DNA of 6,791 nt from an uncultured Eubacteriales bacterium (GCA_949451265.1 CASTQR010000089.1:1-6791); one strand, 5' to 3'; counted from the first letter of the stretch, positions 1-6,791 are shown. The notes: generated by a model not told the origin, from the letters alone. Numbers and translations: made by a program.

Positions 1-769
1 CGCCCTGATGCTGATCCCCTTCCTGTGGATGCTGTCCGCGTCCCTGAAGATGAACAAGGACGTATTCACCTTCCCCATCAAGTGGATCCCGGACAACCCC
101 CGGTGGAAGAACTACGTGGACATCTGGACCAAGATCCCCCTGCTGACCTTCGTGAAGAACAGCGCCAAGCTGACCATTATCGTCACCCTGCTCCAGCTGT
201 TCACCTCCAGCTTCGCCGCCTACGCCTTCGCCAAGATGAACTTCAAGGGGAAGAATGCGCTGTTCCTGGGCTACATCGCCACCATCGCCGTGCCCTGGCA
301 GGCGTACATGGTGCCCCAGTTCATGATGATGCGGGCGTGGCACCTGAACAACACCCACCTGGCCATCATCTGCCTCCAGGCGTTCTCCGCCTTCGGCGTG
401 TTCCTGATGAAGCAGTTCTATGAGGGCGTGCCCACCGAGCTGTGCGAGGCCGCCCGGATCGACGGGCTGACGGAGTACGGCATCTGGTTCCGGATCATGC
501 TGCCCCTGTCCAAGCCCGCCCTGTCCACCCTCACCATCTTCACCTTCGTGAGTACGTGGAACGACTTCCTGGGCCCCCTGATCTACCTGACCAAGAACGA
601 GCTGAAAACCATCCAGATCGGCCTGCGGATGTTCATCAGCCAGTACTCCGCGGAGTACGGCCTCATTATGGCCGCGTCGGTCATCGCCCTCATCCCGGTG
701 CTGATCGTGTTCCTGGCCCTGCAAAAGTATTTCGTGCAGGGGGTTGCGTCCACCGGCCTCAAGGGGTAA
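1..769 (+). CDS. Carbohydrate ABC transporter permease, MalG-type (5' partial)
   Basis: Inner-membrane subunit of a binding-protein-dependent sugar importer (CUT1/MalG-like), expected to pair with a second permease, a solute-binding lipoprotein and an ATPase, none of which lies in this window. The frame is open to the left edge, and the visible protein begins inside the first membrane helix (residues ALMLIPFLWML), so the ATG at 8 is probably internal. About 255 residues are visible; family members are usually 270-300, so some 20-40 residues are missing. Hydrophobic segments lie near residues 50-75, 85-110, 115-135, 175-195 and 220-240, counted from the ATG at 8. The cytoplasmic EAA loop that contacts the ATPase is clear: E147-A-A-R-I-D-G153 followed by IMLPLSKP. 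The C-terminus FVQGVASTGLKG is typical of the family. The sugar specificity cannot be read from the permease. The enzymes downstream suggest a rhamnose- and/or glucuronate-containing oligosaccharide. Confidence 0.95.
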   Translation, partial: ALMLIPFLWMLSASLKMNKDVFTFPIKWIPDNPRWKNYVDIWTKIPLLTFVKNSAKLTIIVTLLQLFTSSFAAYAFAKMNFKGKNALFLGYIATIAVPWQAYMVPQFMMMRAWHLNNTHLAIICLQAFSAFGVFLMKQFYEGVPTELCEAARIDGLTEYGIWFRIMLPLSKPALSTLTIFTFVSTWNDFLGPLIYLTKNELKTIQIGLRMFISQYSAEYGLIMAASVIALIPVLIVFLALQKYFVQGVASTGLKG

Positions 770-795
770 AATCAATCCGCGCCGCAAGTCTGTCC

Positions 796-832
796 GGGGG
801 GCAGGGTGTATGCCCTGCCCCCCAAGTTTTTT
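796..832 (+). terminator. Rho-independent terminator after the permease
   Basis: An 11-bp perfect GC-rich stem (GGGGGGCAGGG at 796-806 with CCCTGCCCCCC at 813-823) closes a 6-base loop. After AAG it is followed by six T residues at 827-832. It sits 27 bases after the permease stop and ends 17 bases before the next start codon. It should end or attenuate the transporter transcript. Because no convincing promoter fits between it and the next gene, partial read-through into the glycosidase genes is a reasonable inference. Confidence 0.9.
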
Positions 833-836
833 AAAC

Positions 837-842
837 GGGGTG
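837..842 (+). promoter_or_regulatory. Weak ribosome binding site for the DUF2264 gene
   Basis: GGGGTG ends 7 bases upstream of the ATG at 850, in an otherwise T-rich leader. It only partly matches the AGGAGG consensus, but it is the only G-rich element at the right distance. It supports 850 as the start. Confidence 0.45.
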
Positions 843-849
843 TATTTTT

Positions 850-2574
850 ATGAAGCGTTATCACTATACGGAGGGGGACTTCGCCACCAAGGCCGCCGCC
901 CGGGCCTCCCTCCTGCGGCTGCTGGAGCCGCTGAAGCCCTTCTACAGCGAGGGGGGCGCCCGGGTGGATCTGGGCGTCACCTCCACCCACTATGAGAACG
1001 ACTCCATCCCCATGGAGGCGTTCGCCCGCCCGCTCTGGGGGCTGGTGCCCTTTTGGGCGGGGGGCGGCTCGGAGCCGGTGTTTGAGGACCTCTACCGCCG
1101 GGGCTTTGCCCACGGCCCCGACCCGGACCACCCGGAATACTGGCACACGGGCCGGAACTACGACCAGAAATTCTGCGAAATGGCGGCGGTGTCCTACGCT
1201 ATCCTGCTGTGCCCGGACAAGGTGTGGGAGCCCTTGAGCGGCTGGGAACGGGACAATCTGGCGGAGTGGCTGTGGGAGATCAACCGCTACGAGTGCGTGG
1301 CCAGCAACTGGCAGTGGTTCTGCATCCTCACCAACCTGGCCCTGAAATCGGTGGGCAGGCCCTACAGCCGGGAGCGGCTGGACTTTGGCCTGAACCTGCT
1401 GGAGAACTATTACGACGCCAGCGGCTGGTACGGCGACGGGGCCGGGGGCGAAAAGGACTACTACAACCCCTTCGTCCTGGTGAGCTACGGCCTGCTGTAC
1501 GCCATGTTCATGGAGAACGAGGAGCCCGAGCGCTGCGCCCGGTTCCGGGAACGGGCCCGGGCCTTCGCCCAGGATTACGTCTACTGGTTCGGCGGGGATG
1601 GGGCGTCCATCGCCTACGGGCGGTCTCTGACCTACCGCTTTGCCCAGGGGGCCTTCTGGTCGGTGGCCTTGCTGGCGGGGGAGGAGGTGCTGCCCCTGCC
1701 GGTGGTGAAGGGGCTGATCTGCCGCCACCTGGCCTGGTGGCTGAACCAGCCCATCTACGACAACGCCGGGGTGCTCACCATCGGCTACGCCTACCCCAAT
1801 TTGCAGATGTCAGAGACCTATAACGCCCCCGGCTCGCCCTACTGGGCGCTGAAAACCTTCGCGTTCCTGGCCCTGCCCGACGGCCACCCCTTCTGGGCGG
1901 CGGACTGCGCCCCCCTGCCGGCGCTGGAGCCCTGCAAATACCTGGCCCACGCCAATATGATCGTCCAGCACGGCGGGGACAACGCCGTGGCCCTGGTGCC
2001 TGGGCGGCTGGAGCTGGAGCCCTACGCCCACACGGCGGAGAAGTACAGCAAGTTCGCCTACTCCAGCCGGTTCGGGTTCAGCATCGCCCGGGCCAGCTAC
2101 GAGCTGGGCCAGATGGCCCCGGACAGCTCCCTGTGCTTCAAAGTCGGGCGGTACTACTACCAGCGGGACGTGGCGGAGGCGGGGTATTCCATCGGCCCGG
2201 ACGGCATCGAAACCCGCTGGTCTCCCCTGGAGGGCATCCGGGTCACCACCCGGATCGAGCCCACCCCCACGGGCCATATCCGCACCCACGTCATCGAGAG
2301 TGAGTTCGACTGCGCCGCCTGGGACTGCGGCTTCGCCGTCAACGCCGACGACAGGCTGTCCCCCGCCCGGAGCGCGGACGGCCCCCGCGCCGAAGCCCGG
2401 TGCGGCCCCGACTTCTGCGCCGTGGAATCGTTGGAGGGGGCGGGCCGGGGCGAGGTGCTGCTGCCCGACGCCAACACCAGCCTGATCTATCCCAAGACCG
2501 CCATCCCCCTGGCGGCCTACGCCATCCGCAAGGGGACACAGACCATCCGCACACGGGTGGACTATTTCGGATGA
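850..2574 (+). CDS. DUF2264 domain-containing protein, probable (alpha/alpha)6-barrel glycosidase
   Basis: A 574-residue protein recognised as DUF2264 by family-like segments: W98-HTGRNYDQ106 with the following EMA, N153-WQWF, G192-WYGDG with DYYNPF near 203-208, G257-RSLTYR-FAQGAFW, and S321-ETYNAPGSPYW332. Many aromatic and acidic residues in helical repeats over about residues 1-350 fit a toroidal (alpha/alpha)6 catalytic barrel. Residues ~370-574 look beta-rich and would be the C-terminal DUF2264 domain. No signal peptide is visible (the N-terminus is MKRYHYTEGD), so it is predicted to be cytoplasmic. As I recall, DUF2264 proteins are connected with CAZy family GH154, some members of which are beta-glucuronidases; I cannot confirm from sequence alone that this protein has that activity. 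It follows the transporter, and its stop overlaps the next gene's start (ATGA at 2571-2574), so it is translationally coupled to the GH78-like enzyme. The family call is firm; the substrate is open. Confidence 0.88.
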   Translation: MKRYHYTEGDFATKAAARASLLRLLEPLKPFYSEGGARVDLGVTSTHYENDSIPMEAFARPLWGLVPFWAGGGSEPVFEDLYRRGFAHGPDPDHPEYWHTGRNYDQKFCEMAAVSYAILLCPDKVWEPLSGWERDNLAEWLWEINRYECVASNWQWFCILTNLALKSVGRPYSRERLDFGLNLLENYYDASGWYGDGAGGEKDYYNPFVLVSYGLLYAMFMENEEPERCARFRERARAFAQDYVYWFGGDGASIAYGRSLTYRFAQGAFWSVALLAGEEVLPLPVVKGLICRHLAWWLNQPIYDNAGVLTIGYAYPNLQMSETYNAPGSPYWALKTFAFLALPDGHPFWAADCAPLPALEPCKYLAHANMIVQHGGDNAVALVPGRLELEPYAHTAEKYSKFAYSSRFGFSIARASYELGQMAPDSSLCFKVGRYYYQRDVAEAGYSIGPDGIETRWSPLEGIRVTTRIEPTPTGHIRTHVIESEFDCAAWDCGFAVNADDRLSPARSADGPRAEARCGPDFCAVESLEGAGRGEVLLPDANTSLIYPKTAIPLAAYAIRKGTQTIRTRVDYFG

Positions 2575-4711
2575 GCGGCTGGCTTACCGTCCCCGAGTGG
2601 GCGGGGGTGCGGCAGATCGACGTGTTCCGCCGGGAGCAGGACGATACCCCCTGCCGGGCACAGGCGCGCCCCGGAATTTCCACGTGCTGGCCCGGTGCCG
2701 GGCGGCGCTGCCGCCGGAGGCGTGTACGCTCCGTATCAGCGCCGACGATTATTACCACGGGTGGTTAGACGGGGAATGGTTGGGCCAGGGGCCCGCCCCC
2801 GCCTATCCTGACCGCTGCTATTACCAGGAGTACCCCGTGGAAGGGGGCCGGACGGTGACACTGGCCCTCCACCTCTACTACCAGGGCCTGGTGAACCGGG
2901 TGTGGAACAGCGGGGACGGGCGGTTCGGCCTGTGGGCGGAGCTGGCGGGGGCGGACGGCGCGCCCCTCCCCTGGGACGGGGACTGGCGTTACCAGATCTG
3001 CCGCGCCTATTCCGGGGATGTGATCGGCTACGACACCCAGTTCTTGGAGGACTTCGACAGCCGCCTCTGGCCGGAGGGCTGGGAGCGCCCCGGCTTTGAC
3101 GACAGCGGCTGGGGGCATATGGTCCCGGCGGACTGGGCGGACTACAAGCTCTCCCCCCAGCCCACCGCCAACCTGTGGCGGGGGAGGGTGGATCCGGTTT
3201 CCTCCCGGCCCGTCCCCGGCGGGGTGCTGCTGGACTTCGGGCGGGAGCGGACGGGCATCCTCCACGCCGCCGTCCGGGGCCGGGCGGGCCAGCGGCTCAC
3301 CCTGCGGTTCGGGGAGGAGCTGGACGGCGCGGGCCGGGTACGGTTCCAGCTGCGCTGTAACTGCCACTATGAGGAGGTCTGGACGCTGGCGGACGGAGTG
3401 AGTATCCTCCACCCATTTGACTACAAGGCGTTCCGCTATGTGGAGCTTCTGGGGCTGAACAGCCCCGGCGTGACGCTGGACGAGTGCTGGGTGTGGGAGC
3501 GGCACTACCCGCTGGACGACGGGCTTTGCACCCTCTCCTGCCCCCAGGATGAGCTGAAGGATATTTTTGAAATCTGCAAGAACGCCGTGCGGTGCGGCGC
3601 TCAGGAGGCATACCTGGACTGCCCCAGCCGGGAGAAGGGCCAGTATCTGGGCGACGCCGTCATCACCGCCCGGGCTCAGGTGTGGCTGACAGGGGATACC
3701 GCTTTCCTCCGCAAGTGTATCCGGGACTTTATGGCCTCCGGGCGGGTGACGCCCTCCCTGCTGGCGGTGGCGCCGGGGTCGCTGATGCAGGAGATCGCGG
3801 ACTTCTCCCTGCTGTTCCCCGCCCTGCCCCTGACGGACTACGATTTCACCGGGGACAGGGAATTTCTGCGGGAGTGCTTCCCCGCGGTGGAGGGGATCGT
3901 CCAGTATTTCGCGAGATATCAGCGGCCCGACGGGCTTTTGGAAACTGTGTCCCACGGCTGGAACCTGGTGGACTGGCCGGAGAATCTGCGGGACGGCTAC
4001 GACTTCCCCCTCACCCGCCCGGTGGTGGGGGAGGGATGCCACAACGTAATCAACGCCCTGTGGTATGCCTGCCTGTTGATGAAGGAGCGGATGGAGGGGG
4101 CCCTCTCCCTGCCCCAGACAGGGGAGTCCCGGCGGGTGGGGGCGGCGTTCCTCCGGGCCTTCTGGCGGCCGGAACAGGGGCTGTTCGCGGACAGCGAGAC
4201 AAGCGCCCACTGCTCCCTCCACGCCAACCTGTACCCCGCCTGCTTCGGCCTCACGCGGTCGGGCGGGGCGGACACCTATGAGCGGCTGATGCTGACGCCG
4301 GGACGGGTGTGCGGGGTGTTCCCCATGTACTTCGCCCTCCGGGGGCTGGGGCGGCTGGGGAAGGCGGAAGCCCTTTACACCCTCCTGACCCGGACGGACG
4401 GGTACGGCTGGCGTAATATGCTGGCGGAGGGGGCCACTACCTGCTTCGAGGCCTGGGGCAAGGAGCAGAAGTGGAACACCAGCCTGTGCCACCCCTGGGC
4501 GGCGGGGGCCATCCCCCTGATCATCGAGGAGCTGGCGGGGCTGCGGCCCGCCCCGGAGGCGGCGGAGGGGTTTCGGTTCCAGCCCCGTCTGCCTGACAAG
4601 CTGAAACACTTTACCCTGCAAGCGCCCTTCCAGGGGCGGGTTTTGCGGGTGGACTGGAAGGACGGGGAGGCGGCGCTGGCCGTCCTGCCCCGCCGTGAGA
4701 AAGGGGAATAA
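2571..4711 (+). CDS. Alpha-L-rhamnosidase-like glycoside hydrolase (GH78), reading frame disrupted near the N-terminus
   Basis: Predicted cytoplasmic inverting alpha-L-rhamnosidase or a close relative. A beta-sandwich region (~residues 1-300; ISADDYY, GQGPAPAYP, YYQGLVNRVWNSGD) precedes an (alpha/alpha)6 barrel and a small C-terminal beta domain. Barrel motifs are D-C-P-S-R-E-K-G-Q-Y-L-G-D (D at 3617, general-acid candidate E at 3632, D at 3653), NLVDWPENLRDGYDF, and GATTCFEAW with general-base candidate E at 4448, followed by SLCHPWAAGAIP. The uninterrupted frame runs only from a GTG at 2597, giving 704 residues, but that GTG has no ribosome binding site and its first codons are atypical. 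The ATG at 2571, which overlaps the upstream stop, gives a better N-terminus (MSGWLTVPEWAGVRQIDVF, then RREQDD) in the other frame. The frames join if one C is added at 2647-2651, giving about 713 residues. All downstream catalytic motifs are intact. It may be functional through slippage, newly inactivated, or a sequencing artefact. Rhamnosidase specificity is inferred from the family; the reaction could be on a related sugar. Confidence 0.85.
2647..2651 (+). other. Frame switch (-1) at a C5 homopolymer in the GH78-like gene
   Basis: Upstream of this run the frame starting at ATG 2571 has strong G/C third positions and a plausible protein. Downstream the coding frame is shifted by -1 (LPGTGAPRN, then FHVLARC). 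The competing frame before the run uses atypical codons such as GGT, GCA, GAT, CGA, CGT and GTT. One missing C in this run restores a continuous frame reading REQDDT-P-LPGTGAPRNFH. A second C run (C4 at 2669-2672) is a less favoured site. Confidence 0.75.
4701..4707 (+). promoter_or_regulatory. Ribosome binding site of the beta-glucuronidase gene
   Basis: AAGGGGA lies inside the last codons of the GH78-like gene, 7 bases before the ATG at 4715. It sets that ATG as the start and indicates co-transcription, with translation close-coupled to the upstream gene. Confidence 0.7.
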
Positions 4712-4714
4712 ACC

Positions 4715-6484
4715 ATGCTGTATCCAAAGATGAACGAGGCCCGGATGGTGTTCGACCTGGGGGGCGTGTGGGACTTCCAGACCGCCGGGGCGGCGGACTG
4801 GCCCCGGGAATGGGCGGGCGCCCCCCTGCCGGAGCCTATGACCATGGCGGTGCCCGCCTCCTATAACGACCAGAAGGACGACGTGAATCTCCGCGCCCAC
4901 TACGGCTGGGCGGTGTACCAGCGTGCGTTTACCATCCCGCGCCATGTCTCCAACCAGCGGGTGGTGCTCCGCTTCGGGGCGGTGACCCACGCGGCCCAGG
5001 TGTGGCTGGACGATTGCCGCCTGGGGGAGCACAAGGGGGGCTTCCTGCCCTTCGAGTTCGAGGTGACGGACTTCTCCGCCGGGGAGCACCGCCTTACCGT
5101 GGCGGTGGACAACCGGGTGGACTACTCCACCCTGCCCGTGGGCAATGAGAACAGCGTCGCCTTTTTCGGCTCGGATAACCCGGGCATCCCCTCCATTGAG
5201 CTGGCCAAGACCCGGTGCAGGCCCCAGAACAAGCCCAATTTCGACTTTTTCAACTACGCGGGCATCACCCGGCCCGTGACGTTGTACACCACGCCAAAGG
5301 ACTATATCCAAGACATCTCCATCGTCACCAATGTGGACGGCGGCCAAGGTTTTGTGGACTATACGGTTGTCACGGCCGGAGCCGGCGAGGTCCTGGTGGA
5401 GGTCCTGGACGAGGAGGGGAACACGGTGGCGGCCGGTTCCGGGGCAAAGGGACGGCTCACCATCCCCGGCGTCCACCTGTGGAATCCCGGCGCGGCTTAT
5501 CTGTACCGCCTGCGCGTTTTCTTCAAGGGCGACGTATACGAGCAGGCCTTCGGCGTGCGCACGGTGAAGGTGGAGGGGACGAAGTTCCTCATCAACGGCA
5601 GGCCCTTCTACTTCAAGGGCTTCGGCAAGCACGAGGACTCCTTCTTCCATGGCCGGGGACTGGATCAGTGTCTGAACGTGAAGGACGTGTCCCTGATCCG
5701 CTGGCTGGGGGCCAACTCCTTCCGCACCAGCCACTACCCCTACGCCGAGGAGATGTATGACCTGTGCGACCGGGAGGGGATCGTGATCATTGACGAGGTC
5801 CCCGCCGTGGGCATCAACGCCGGGGGGAGCCAGAACCCCTATGAGGCCATGCGGATCAAGGAACACCACCAGGACGTGATCCGGGACATGATCGACCGGG
5901 ATAAAAACCACCCCTGCGTGGTCATGTGGTCCATCGCCAACGAGCCGGACACGGAGCACTTCCCCCAGGCGGCCTACGACTATTTCTACCCGCTGTACGA
6001 GCTGGCCCACGCCAGCGACCCCCAGGACCGCCCGGTGACGCTGGTGTGCTGCCAGAACGACTACACGAAGGACATCATCACCCGGGCCATGGACGTGTGC
6101 TGTGTCAACCGCTACTACGGCTGGTATAACCTGAGCGGCGACCTGGACGCCGCCTGCGACGCCTGGAACACCGAGCTGGACTTCTGGGCGGGCATCGGCA
6201 AGCCGCTGATGGTCACTGAGTATGGCGCGGACACCTATCCCGGCGTCCACAATACCAACGGGGAGATGTTCAGCGAGGAGTTCCAGGTGGACTACTACGC
6301 CCGGATCAACGCCGAGCTGGACAAGCGGCCCTTTGTGGTGGGGGAGCAGATGTGGAACTTCGCGGACTTCGCCACCATCCAGGGCCCCATGCGGGTGGAC
6401 GGGAACAAGAAGGGCCTGCTGACCCGGGACCGCCGCCCCAAGCTGGCTGCCCATTACTTCCGCAAGCGCTGGCACGAACGGTGA
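4715..6484 (+). CDS. uidA: Beta-glucuronidase (GH2)
   Basis: Retaining beta-D-glucuronidase releasing glucuronate from beta-glucuronides, predicted cytoplasmic (no signal peptide). The 589 residues compare with 603 in E. coli UidA/GusA and align with it almost throughout. Domains are a jelly-roll sugar-binding domain (~1-180), an immunoglobulin-like domain (~180-280) and a TIM barrel (~285-589, starting near INGRPFYFKGFGKHED). The acid/base is E410 in the NEPDTE motif and the nucleophile is E502 in VTEYGAD (E413 and E504 in E. coli). The uronate-recognising set is present: NRYYGWY, W547 in MWNFADF, R560, and N564 and K566 of the NKKG motif, which separates glucuronidases from GH2 galactosidases. 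The loop after IIDEVPAVG (~367-388) is about 13 residues shorter than in E. coli, so the rim of the active site should be more open. The gene starts 3 bases after the GH78-like stop and ends at a strong terminator, so it closes the operon. The glucuronidase call is strong; the natural aglycone is unknown. Confidence 0.96.
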   Translation: MLYPKMNEARMVFDLGGVWDFQTAGAADWPREWAGAPLPEPMTMAVPASYNDQKDDVNLRAHYGWAVYQRAFTIPRHVSNQRVVLRFGAVTHAAQVWLDDCRLGEHKGGFLPFEFEVTDFSAGEHRLTVAVDNRVDYSTLPVGNENSVAFFGSDNPGIPSIELAKTRCRPQNKPNFDFFNYAGITRPVTLYTTPKDYIQDISIVTNVDGGQGFVDYTVVTAGAGEVLVEVLDEEGNTVAAGSGAKGRLTIPGVHLWNPGAAYLYRLRVFFKGDVYEQAFGVRTVKVEGTKFLINGRPFYFKGFGKHEDSFFHGRGLDQCLNVKDVSLIRWLGANSFRTSHYPYAEEMYDLCDREGIVIIDEVPAVGINAGGSQNPYEAMRIKEHHQDVIRDMIDRDKNHPCVVMWSIANEPDTEHFPQAAYDYFYPLYELAHASDPQDRPVTLVCCQNDYTKDIITRAMDVCCVNRYYGWYNLSGDLDAACDAWNTELDFWAGIGKPLMVTEYGADTYPGVHNTNGEMFSEEFQVDYYARINAELDKRPFVVGEQMWNFADFATIQGPMRVDGNKKGLLTRDRRPKLAAHYFRKRWHER

Positions 6485-6530
6485 CAAAGGACAGGGCCGT
6501 TTCCCCGTGGGGAAACGGCCCTGTCTTTTG
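6485..6530. terminator. Bidirectional intrinsic terminator between convergent genes
   Basis: A perfect 16-bp stem (6491-6506 with 6509-6524) has only GT between its arms. It is extended outward by G-C, G-U and A-U pairs, with CTTTT at 6525-6529 on the plus strand and CCTTTG on the minus strand. It begins right after the beta-glucuronidase stop and ends 5 bases before the stop of the minus-strand gene, so it can serve both. The T-tract is stronger on the plus strand. Confidence 0.9.
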
Positions 6531-6534
6531 CCTG

Positions 6535-6791
6535 TCAGTTGGTTTTCTCCCGGTCACGGGCGATCAGCAGCTTCACCGCCTCAATACCCACCCGGATGGC
6601 GCTGTCCGTGTCCTCGTCCCGGGTCTGGTCCAGGCCGGCGGCGTTGCGCTCCTGGTTCCAGATCACGTGGAAGGCGGAGCCGCACCGCACCCCCCGGTGG
6701 GCGGCCACCGTGAACAGCGCCGCGCTCTCCATCTCGGAGGCCAGCACCCCCAGCCGCTTCCACGCCTCCCACTTGCTTTGCAGCTCGTAGG
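6535..6791 (-). CDS. Uridine phosphorylase-like nucleoside phosphorylase (5' partial)
   Basis: The C-terminal 84 residues of a nucleoside phosphorylase (PNP/UDP superfamily), which splits a nucleoside with phosphate into base and ribose-1-phosphate in cytoplasmic nucleoside salvage. The frame is open to the right edge, and residues [15 protein letters not shown] precede the hallmark [15 protein letters not shown]. The E-M-E of that motif (minus strand 6735-6727) corresponds to the ribose/base-binding Glu-Met-Glu of E. coli Udp. The segment continues with [14 protein letters not shown], a [17 protein letters not shown] helix and a short KTN tail ending in TGA. The GTG at 6745-6747 is an internal valine codon and not a start, because the conserved helix runs further upstream. 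Uridine phosphorylase is the best fit; another pyrimidine or purine phosphorylase of this superfamily is possible, as the substrate-deciding N-terminal part is outside the window. It converges on the sugar operon and has no evident role in it. Confidence 0.87.
   Translation of the reverse strand, partial: YELQSKWEAWKRLGVLASEMESAALFTVAAHRGVRCGSAFHVIWNQERNAAGLDQTRDEDTDSAIRVGIEAVKLLIARDREKTN

Noticed and set aside
829..843. Possible catabolite-responsive (cre) operator around TTAAACGGGGTG
   Set aside because: Only the AA-N-CG core matches; the second half of the palindrome is missing, and the match overlaps the weak ribosome binding site and the terminator T-tract.
772..1728. A 318-codon open frame on the minus strand opposite the DUF2264 gene
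   Set aside because: Low-complexity composition, no domain, antisense to a well-supported gene, and it runs through the terminator hairpin; a composition shadow.
2597..2660. GTG at 2597 as the true start of the GH78-like protein
   Set aside because: There is no ribosome binding site, the first ~16 codons are atypical for this genome, and a better N-terminus starting at the coupled ATG 2571 exists in the neighbouring frame.
2765..6487. A 1240-codon open frame on the minus strand covering most of the GH78-like and beta-glucuronidase genes
   Set aside because: Its translation is Val/Pro/Gly/His-rich with no recognisable domain. It is fully antisense to two genes with intact catalytic motifs. 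Long antisense frames are expected where third codon positions are almost all G or C.
6539..6790. Plus-strand open frame at the right end
   Set aside because: It is the reverse of the nucleoside phosphorylase gene, whose conserved E-M-E motif is on the minus strand.
1..6791. CRISPR arrays, tRNA or rRNA genes, insertion sequences, attachment sites
   Set aside because: No regularly spaced direct repeats, transposase-like proteins, terminal inverted repeats or RNA-gene signatures were seen. Non-coding space is limited to two short gaps filled by terminators.

Overview
The window is a GC-rich stretch (roughly two-thirds G+C by eye, strong G/C preference at third codon positions). Gene content and protein style fit a high-GC, gut-associated member of the Clostridia, for example the Oscillospiraceae (Flavonifractor-like). 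That placement is an inference from composition and protein resemblance; there is no rRNA or other taxonomic marker. The region is a carbohydrate-utilisation locus with almost no non-coding space.

Layout, left to right. (1) The 3' part of a MalG-type sugar ABC transporter permease, with its start outside the window. (2) An 80-base gap holding a strong intrinsic terminator. (3) Three tightly packed plus-strand genes: a DUF2264-family (alpha/alpha)6-barrel protein, an alpha-L-rhamnosidase-like GH78 enzyme that overlaps it by ATGA, and a GH2 beta-glucuronidase 3 bases further on. (4) A short gap almost filled by a long hairpin that can terminate transcription from both sides. (5) On the minus strand, the C-terminal end of a uridine phosphorylase-like gene, which is probably unrelated to the sugar locus.

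How the genes may work together (inference). None of the three enzymes shows a signal peptide, and they follow a sugar importer, so the likely scheme is import of an oligosaccharide or glycoside followed by cytoplasmic trimming. A rhamnosidase-like enzyme beside a beta-glucuronidase suits a substrate with rhamnose linked to glucuronic acid, such as the Rha-GlcA-Gal caps of arabinogalactan-protein side chains or gum arabic. Rhamnose- and glucuronate-bearing plant glycosides are an alternative. As far as I recall, DUF2264 proteins are connected to CAZy family GH154, which includes beta-glucuronidases, so two enzymes here may act on uronosyl linkages.

The most notable sequence-level observation is that the GH78-like gene is not open in one frame. 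Its natural start (ATG at 2571, coupled to the upstream stop) and its first ~26 codons lie in one frame, while the rest of the protein lies in the -1 frame. The switch maps to a C5 run near 2647-2651. It could be a recent inactivating deletion, a sequencing error or ribosomal slippage. Long minus-strand open frames, including one of 3.7 kb, are composition-driven shadows and are not annotated.
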